Assembly: GCF_002368415.1 (NCBI RefSeq)
Contig: NZ_AP018290.1
Coordinates: forward strand, 3,857,614-3,921,613
Length of the DNA: 64,000 nucleotides
Direction of reading: 5' to 3'
Source of the DNA: Calothrix sp. NIES-4105
GTDB taxonomy: Bacteria > Cyanobacteriota > Cyanobacteriia > Cyanobacteriales > Nostocaceae
Numbering within the stretch: the stretch's first letter is position 1; the number at the start of each line of letters is the position of its first letter. Shown here piece by piece: positions 59,225 to 64,000 of the stretch. Both the position numbers and the translations under genes were made by a program. The notes under the pieces are model-generated. The model saw nothing but the letters and a program-made list of their open reading frames with translations. It had not been told where the DNA came from and did not search any database.

Positions 59225-59948
59225 TGATAAAAAAATTGCTTTAGTCACGGGTGCAAACAGAGGTTTAGGTTTTGAAATCAGCAAACAACTTGCTCACCAG
59301 GGAATTCAAGTTATTATAGGCGCCAGAGACTCAATCAAAGGAAAAGAAGCTGCCGATATCCTTAAACAGCAAGGTTTAGATGCTTATTCCTGTGTCTTAG
59401 ATGTTACTGATGCGGAAAGTATTGGCAAAGCTGTTAATTGGATTCAAGAGCAATTTGGTGGTTTACACATCTTAGTGAACAATGCTGGTGTAATACTTGA
59501 CCGAAGTAGCTCTGTTTTAGACTTAAATGCAGACACTTTATCTCAAACCTTGCAACCGAATTAAATTGGTCCTTTTTTGCTTTGCCAAACTTGTATTCCA
59601 TTAATGAAAAAAGCTAATTACGGTCGCATTGTGAATGTTTCTAGCTTACTTGGTTCGCTTACAGACATGAACGATGCAAATTCTCCCTTCGGCAGAGTTA
59701 TGGCGCCAGCTTATAGGATGTCTAAAACAGCACTTAATGCTTTAACTACCTTGTTTGCTAAAGAACTCCAAGGTACGAATATCCTAATTAATTCTGCACA
59801 TCCTGGTTGGTTACAGACAGATATGGGCAGTAAAGCTGCAGATTTATCGGTTGATGAAGGTGCAGCTACTCCTGTTTGGCTTGCAACTTTACCTGATGGT
59901 GGACCCAGTGGTGGCTTTTTTCACAGACGTTATCGTCTTGCATGGTAG
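59214..59948 (+). pseudogene. Short-chain dehydrogenase with one premature stop codon
   Basis: The same frame runs through the stop at 59562-59564. Before it: KIALVTGANRGLGFEISKQL and ILVNNAGVILD. After it: IGPFLLCQTCIPLMKK, IVNVSSLLGSL, YRMSKTALNALT (catalytic YxxxK) and SAHPGWLQTDMG. Family members have NLIGPFLL where this reads N-stop-IGPFLL, so TTA (Leu) has become TAA by one transversion. The protein is otherwise whole. A GMC oxidoreductase gene follows after 29 bases. Confidence 0.88.
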
Positions 59949-59977
59949 CAAAGAACAGGATGCAAAAGGATTAAAAA

Positions 59978-61534
59978 ATGGACATGGAAAATATTAATAC
60001 TGAATACGACTTTATTGTTGTTGGCACAGGAAGCGCAGGTGCTGTTGTTGCTAATCGCCTTAGTGAATCTACTGATATAAAAGTGCTGGTACTGGAAGCA
60101 GGGCGCCGCGAACTGCCACCTGCGGCAACTAATTCAGTCGCATGGCCTAAAATGATGGGTACAGAATTTGACTGGAACTACTCGACTGTACCGCAACCAG
60201 GTTTAAATAATCGTGTTGTTAAGGAACCCCACGGCAAGATGCTTGGTGGCACTAGCAGCATTAACGGTATGATGTACACTCGTGGTCATCGCAGCGACTT
60301 CGATACATGGGTATATAGCGGCGCTCCAGGCTGGGGATACAAGGATGTGCTGCCATACTTCCAGCGTCTTGAAAATGCTGTAGACGAGGACGACCCGCAA
60401 ATGGGACACACTGGGCTGTTTCACATAGTTAGCACTGGTCGCCATGAAGATAAACTTAACCCTATTGCTAAGGACTTTGTTGCTACGTGTGTGAATGCTG
60501 GTTACAAATTATCTACAAACTTTAGTGGTATAGATGAGAATGCGATGCTTGGCGCAGGTTTTGTACAAGCCAATATCAAAGATGGAAAACGCTTTGGCAC
60601 TGCACAAGCTTACTTGCTACCTGCCCTAATTCGTCTAAATCTCACACTTGAGACAGATGCACAGGTTATTGAGCTAATATTTGAAGGCGAGCGCTGTGTG
60701 GGTGTAACTTACTTACAAAATGGAACTACACACACAGTTCGCGCAACTTGCGAGGTAATTCTCTGTGCTAGTGCAGCAGAGTCGCCAAAGCTTTTGATGC
60801 TTTCGGGAATTGGAGCTGCCAAGCACTTGGAGCAGTTTGGCATTCCTGTGCGAGTTAATTTACCAGGCGTTGGGGAAAACTTCCATGACCACGCTTATCT
60901 TACCGTCGTGTACGATTTGGCGCGCCCAGCTACAGATTCTGGACAGATAGCCACAGAAGCTTTACTGTTTCTACGCTCCTCTCCCGGCTGGTTAAGCCCA
61001 GATTTAGAGCTAATTCTATTACCTACAACCTTTGCAGCAAGTGGTAAGGGACATCCGGATGGCCTCACGATAGTTACAGCCCTAGTACGTCCTATGTCCC
61101 GTGGTACTGTACGCCTTGCCAGCACCGATCCGCTTGTTCCACCATTGCTTGACCCGAACTTCCTAGGCGCCGAGTCTGACGTGCAACGCTTAATGCAAGC
61201 AGTGCGTGTGTCGCGCGAAATATTTGCTACCGCCCCTCTCTCTAATTGGGTAAAGGGCGAAGTTGTTCCAGGCGCCAACATTCAATCGGACGCTGATTTA
61301 CATGACGCAGTTCGGCAGCACACCATCTCGCAGTGGCACATGGCTGGATCAGCCAAGATGGGATTAGATGAGATGAGTGTAGTAGACCCAGAATTACGTG
61401 TATATGGCGTTACTGGCTTGCGAGTCGTCGATGCCAGCGTCATGCCTTCAATTATCTCTGGGCATACACAAGCTGCAATTATTATGATTGCCGAGTGCGC
61501 TTCGGACTTGATTAAACAAGCACACGGGCTGTAG
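59978..61534 (+). CDS. GMC-family FAD-dependent oxidoreductase
   Basis: 518 residues. N-terminal FAD site [22 protein letters not shown] signature [20 protein letters not shown], second signature [14 protein letters not shown] preceded by [16 protein letters not shown], and the C-terminal active-site region [11 protein letters not shown]...[15 protein letters not shown] with His residues. GMC enzymes oxidise alcohols (choline, glucose, aromatic or long-chain alcohols). Which alcohol is unknown. It lies inside the oxidoreductase cluster right after the broken SDR. Confidence 0.93.
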   Translation: MDMENINTEYDFIVVGTGSAGAVVANRLSESTDIKVLVLEAGRRELPPAATNSVAWPKMMGTEFDWNYSTVPQPGLNNRVVKEPHGKMLGGTSSINGMMYTRGHRSDFDTWVYSGAPGWGYKDVLPYFQRLENAVDEDDPQMGHTGLFHIVSTGRHEDKLNPIAKDFVATCVNAGYKLSTNFSGIDENAMLGAGFVQANIKDGKRFGTAQAYLLPALIRLNLTLETDAQVIELIFEGERCVGVTYLQNGTTHTVRATCEVILCASAAESPKLLMLSGIGAAKHLEQFGIPVRVNLPGVGENFHDHAYLTVVYDLARPATDSGQIATEALLFLRSSPGWLSPDLELILLPTTFAASGKGHPDGLTIVTALVRPMSRGTVRLASTDPLVPPLLDPNFLGAESDVQRLMQAVRVSREIFATAPLSNWVKGEVVPGANIQSDADLHDAVRQHTISQWHMAGSAKMGLDEMSVVDPELRVYGVTGLRVVDASVMPSIISGHTQAAIIMIAECASDLIKQAHGL

Positions 61535-62022
61535 TAAACCTCAAATAAGTTCTCATTTATTGCAGTCCAACATAATTTGTGAACACGAGTGTATGCACGC
61601 AAGCGCTCAATCTTCCTTCTCTTCCTTTGTGTCCTTTGCGTCCTTTGTGGTTCGTTACTCAATGTTAATTTTGTATTGAAGATTTCGGATTGCTATAACT
61701 TATTACTACAGAATGATAGAAACGGGTAAAAAAGAAATGTTACGCTTTGCTGGATATTGGTATTAACATAGCTTTATGTCTAATCAAACGCTTGCAATTA
61801 GTCAACTCGTAAATACATCACCAACTACTGTTAACCTACAAGCGGTGAAATTAACTATCCAGCTATTTTGAAACACATTCACTCAAAAGGGTACAATGGG
61901 TTGATAGAGATGGAGCATAAGCTCTCCAAGCCAGGACAAGAAGGGGAGCAAGCAGTTTTAGAAATTTATAACACGCTCGCTCAATTTTGATCAACACATT
62001 TTTAATACGCTAATCTCACTTT
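61535..62022. other. Intergenic region with repeat and gene scrap
   Basis: Holds TTCCTTTGTGTCCTTTGCG and TCCTTTGTGGTTCG (61619-61653), a copy of the ACAGAGACACAGAG-type repeat family, and the hydroxypyruvate isomerase remnant at 61838-61990. Nothing else is recognised. Confidence 0.6.
61838..61990 (+). pseudogene. Hydroxypyruvate isomerase, C-terminal remnant
   Basis: The frame ending in TGA at 61990 reads SGEINYPAILKHIHSKGYNG, LIEMEHKLSKPGQEGEQAVL and EIYNTLAQF. This is the end of Hyi-type TIM-barrel isomerases (GEINY...Y.G.IGME..LSKPG..GE.A), which turn hydroxypyruvate into tartronate semialdehyde in glycerate metabolism. No start or N-terminal part is present. Confidence 0.78.
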
Positions 62023-62598
62023 ATGAATGATTGGAATAACACTGATGACCCACCTGTTACAATTTCCGTATCAAGGCGTGTAAAACCAGGATGCGAGAAA
62101 GAGTTTGAAGCAATTATTATAGGGATTACCGCAGACGCAATGTCTTTTAAAGGACACCTCGGCGCCAACATCTTTCGTCCTACAGATACAGAAAATCCTG
62201 AATACCGTGTTATCTTCAAGTTTGACCGCATGAGTAACTTACGGCGTTGGGAAGAGTCAGAAGTTCGGCAACAGTGGCTCAAACGTGCAGAACCTTTAAC
62301 ACTTGGTCTACCAGATACCCAAACCCTTACTGGTTTAGAGACGTGGTTCGCGCTACCATCTCAAAGGGCAATTGTACCGCCACCCCGTTATAAAATGGCA
62401 CTAATTACTTGGCTAGCAATTTACCCACTAATCAGCATTATTAACATTTTATTCGCACCCATCTTAAATCCTTTACCGTTATTACTGCGTACCTTCTTGC
62501 TAACGGTAGTACTAGTGTCGCTTATGACTTATGTAGTAATGCCTCAAATGACGAAAGTTTTTACTAAGTGGCTTTATCCGAAACGCAAATCGCGTTGA
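62023..62598 (+). CDS. ABM-domain protein with two membrane helices
   Basis: 191 residues. The N-terminal 110 are a YgiN/ABM-like domain: VTISVSRRVKPGCEKEFEAI, NIFRPTDTENPEYRVIFKFD, LRRWEESEVRQQWL. Two hydrophobic helices follow (MALITWLAIYPLISIINILF and LLLRTFLLTVVLVSLMTYVV), then a basic tail KWLYPKRKSR. This ABM-plus-membrane arrangement is common in bacteria; function unknown, perhaps electrophile or quinone handling at the membrane. Confidence 0.85.
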   Translation: MNDWNNTDDPPVTISVSRRVKPGCEKEFEAIIIGITADAMSFKGHLGANIFRPTDTENPEYRVIFKFDRMSNLRRWEESEVRQQWLKRAEPLTLGLPDTQTLTGLETWFALPSQRAIVPPPRYKMALITWLAIYPLISIINILFAPILNPLPLLLRTFLLTVVLVSLMTYVVMPQMTKVFTKWLYPKRKSR

Positions 62599-62643
62599 TC
62601 AAGCTTCTAATTAAATCTTTTAGAACAAATACCAAACACCCTT

Positions 62644-63987
62644 ATGACTGACAATACAATGCAAACTAACGCTTCAACATTTCCTACTTTCAATATTGGA
62701 GGTGACTTAACAGTTAACCGCTTAGGTTATGGTGCAATGCGGTTGACAGGACAACCAGGAAATTTTGGACCTTTTCATGATTGGGAAGGCGGTGAAAAAC
62801 TATTGCGCCGTGCAGTCGAGCTAGGTGTAAACTTTATTGACACTGCCGAGGCTTATGGTCCTGGTTTCAACGAAGAACTCATTGCTGGCGCCCTCTACCC
62901 TTACAAAGAAGGTGTAGTTATTGCTACAAAAGGCGGCATTATCAAAACAGCACCAGACGATATTCGACCTGATGGCAGACCGGAAAACTTACGTCGTGGT
63001 TGTGAAGCTAGCTTGCAACGGCTGAAAGTTGACTGCATTGATTTATACCAGTTGCATCGCCCAGACCCAAAGGTGCCGCTTGTTGAATCAGTGGGAATGC
63101 TAGCAGATTTGCAAAAAGAAGGTAAGATACGTCACATCGGATTATCCAACGTAACCATCGAGCAAATTGAATCAGCGCGCGGCATCGTTAATATTGCTTC
63201 AGTGCAAAACCGCTTGAATTTAGCAGAACGTAGCGGCGAAGATGTGCTTGATTACTGTACTAAACACGGTATTGCATTTATTCCCTATAGTCCTTTAGGA
63301 GCAAATCCTTTAAAACATGGGGCGCCACTAGCTAATGCAGAAGGAACGCTTTCTGAAATTGCCCATCAACGTGGTGTTAAATCAAGTCAAATAGCATTAG
63401 CGTGGATGTTACACCGTGCTAATAACATTATTGTGATTCCCGGAACCACAACTATTGCCCACCTAGAAGAAAACATTGCTGCTGCTTCGATTGTATTGAC
63501 ACAGCAAGAAATTCAAATGTTAAATCAGATTAAAGTAAAGCTTATGGACGCTCAATATCCTCAAGTTAGCGAGTTAAAGGTGAATACAGACGAAGCGATT
63601 ATTCGTCAGTTAACGCAACAATGGCTAGAGGCTTGGAGTCCCAAAGCGGAACCTTTCGATATTCAAAAACTTCGTCCGCTATTTTCTCAAGGTGAAATTC
63701 TTGTTTTTGACGACATGAGCGAGCAAGTTGCAGTCATGCATAGCTGGGACGAGTATCAAAAACAGTGGGAACCGTTCATGCAGCAGTTCGCTTATTGGGA
63801 AATTCAATTTGAGGATGAACTAAAAGTTACCGTTGAGGGTAATTTTGCTTTCACAACTTTTACTTGGGTTGGGGGTGGAAGGTTTAAAGATGGTCGGGAA
63901 ATTCCAGCCAAACAGCATGGTACTCATGTTTGGAATAAGCAAAACAATCAGTGGGTAATTGTCCACGAACACCTTACAGTTGGCTGA
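62644..63987 (+). CDS. Aldo/keto reductase fused to a SnoaL-like domain
   Basis: 447 residues. The first 310 are an aldo/keto reductase: RLGYGAMRLTG, catalytic Asp and Tyr in FIDTAEAYGPGFNEEL, Lys in VIATKGG, His in LYQLHRPDPKVPL, and NADPH-binding IVIPGTTTIAHLEENI. Residues about 320-447 are an NTF2-fold SnoaL-like domain: IIRQLTQQWLEAWSPK, SWDEYQKQWEPFMQQF and TFTWVGGGRFKDGREIP. AKRs reduce aldehydes and ketones. The fused domain may bind the same substrate. It is the last gene, complete in the window. Confidence 0.9.
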   Translation: MTDNTMQTNASTFPTFNIGGDLTVNRLGYGAMRLTGQPGNFGPFHDWEGGEKLLRRAVELGVNFIDTAEAYGPGFNEELIAGALYPYKEGVVIATKGGIIKTAPDDIRPDGRPENLRRGCEASLQRLKVDCIDLYQLHRPDPKVPLVESVGMLADLQKEGKIRHIGLSNVTIEQIESARGIVNIASVQNRLNLAERSGEDVLDYCTKHGIAFIPYSPLGANPLKHGAPLANAEGTLSEIAHQRGVKSSQIALAWMLHRANNIIVIPGTTTIAHLEENIAAASIVLTQQEIQMLNQIKVKLMDAQYPQVSELKVNTDEAIIRQLTQQWLEAWSPKAEPFDIQKLRPLFSQGEILVFDDMSEQVAVMHSWDEYQKQWEPFMQQFAYWEIQFEDELKVTVEGNFAFTTFTWVGGGRFKDGREIPAKQHGTHVWNKQNNQWVIVHEHLTVG

Positions 63988-64000
63988 TGATTTTAGGAGA

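Noticed and set aside
1-64000. tRNA, rRNA, riboswitches or a replication origin
   Set aside because: I looked for tRNA-like cloverleaf words, rRNA segments, cobalamin or other riboswitch cores and DnaA-box clusters and saw none I could support.

Overview
The window comes from the chromosome of a filamentous, probably heterocyst-forming cyanobacterium (Nostocales-like). The evidence is cyanobacterium-specific core genes (psaE, psb28, ndhO, a fibrillin/PAP protein, a DUF3134 protein, a Ycf55-like DUF3685 protein), the abundance of STAND ATPases, pentapeptide and WD40 proteins, and heptanucleotide and dispersed palindromic repeats. One genome-wide oddity is that GGCGCC occurs about 98 times by eye (about 4 expected at 40% GC), while the usual cyanobacterial HIP1 octamer GCGATCGC was seen only once.

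Region 1 (1-15.4 kb) is core chromosome: the end of a GT4 glycosyltransferase, ndhO, mutM, psaE, a PAP/fibrillin gene, DUF3134, mraY, moaB, psb28, dtd, hup (HU), a cobalamin-type aminotransferase with an FAD oxidoreductase behind it, a receiver/DUF3685 protein, a NACHT-pentapeptide STAND protein and a Fur-family regulator. Genes here are intact; the disturbances are repeat arrays (five 75-bp units at 5.33-5.71 kb; heptamer-like repeats inside the cobD-like gene).

Region 2 (15.5-31.7 kb) is accessory: a doubly frameshifted hydrolase, a nuclease-like/PIN pair with a decayed PIN copy before it, broken restriction-like and DUF4365 genes, a ParE-type toxin-antitoxin pair, an HAD phosphatase, an ABC exporter, a lone antitoxin with a truncated MazF-like toxin, ada, a methyltransferase, a coiled-coil envelope protein, a large CPBP protease, a GNAT and a truncated ATP-grasp gene. 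About 1 kb of repeats and gene scraps follows.

Region 3 (31.8-42.2 kb) looks like small-molecule metabolism. A LysR regulator diverges from a compact minus-strand operon: Old Yellow Enzyme, two 6-oxocamphor-hydrolase-like crotonases, a HapK/REDY-like protein, two SnoaL-like proteins and a ChaC-like protein. Next come a broken SDR, a PuuD-type amidotransferase, an intact SDR and a QueA-like gene.

Region 4 (42.2-52.2 kb) is an islet and gene graveyard. Three copies of the 3' end of the queA-like gene (42.0, 44.3 and 46.2 kb) bracket an AAA ATPase-nuclease fusion and an orphan YwqJ-like deaminase toxin module with a YwqK/MORN immunity gene. Fragments of a haemagglutinin-type exoprotein, a DUF4351 protein, a LysR regulator and a NACHT protein lie at the seams. 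Beyond is a DUF4365 two-gene module (first gene frameshifted) and a phosphoribosyltransferase-like gene converging on a nucleoside hydrolase operon. No transposase or integrase was recognised.

Region 5 (52.7-64 kb) starts with an NB-ARC STAND protein carrying 14 WD40 repeats, then a second oxidoreductase cluster on the plus strand: a 6-phosphogluconate dehydrogenase-like gene, a secreted double ABM-like protein, a VOC protein, an SDR with one nonsense codon, a GMC oxidoreductase, a hydroxypyruvate isomerase remnant, a membrane ABM protein and an aldo/keto reductase fused to a SnoaL domain. The best candidates for something new are the islet at the queA 3' end with its toxin/immunity module, the LysR-controlled crotonase operon, the PRTase/nucleoside-hydrolase locus and the nuclease-like/PIN pair.
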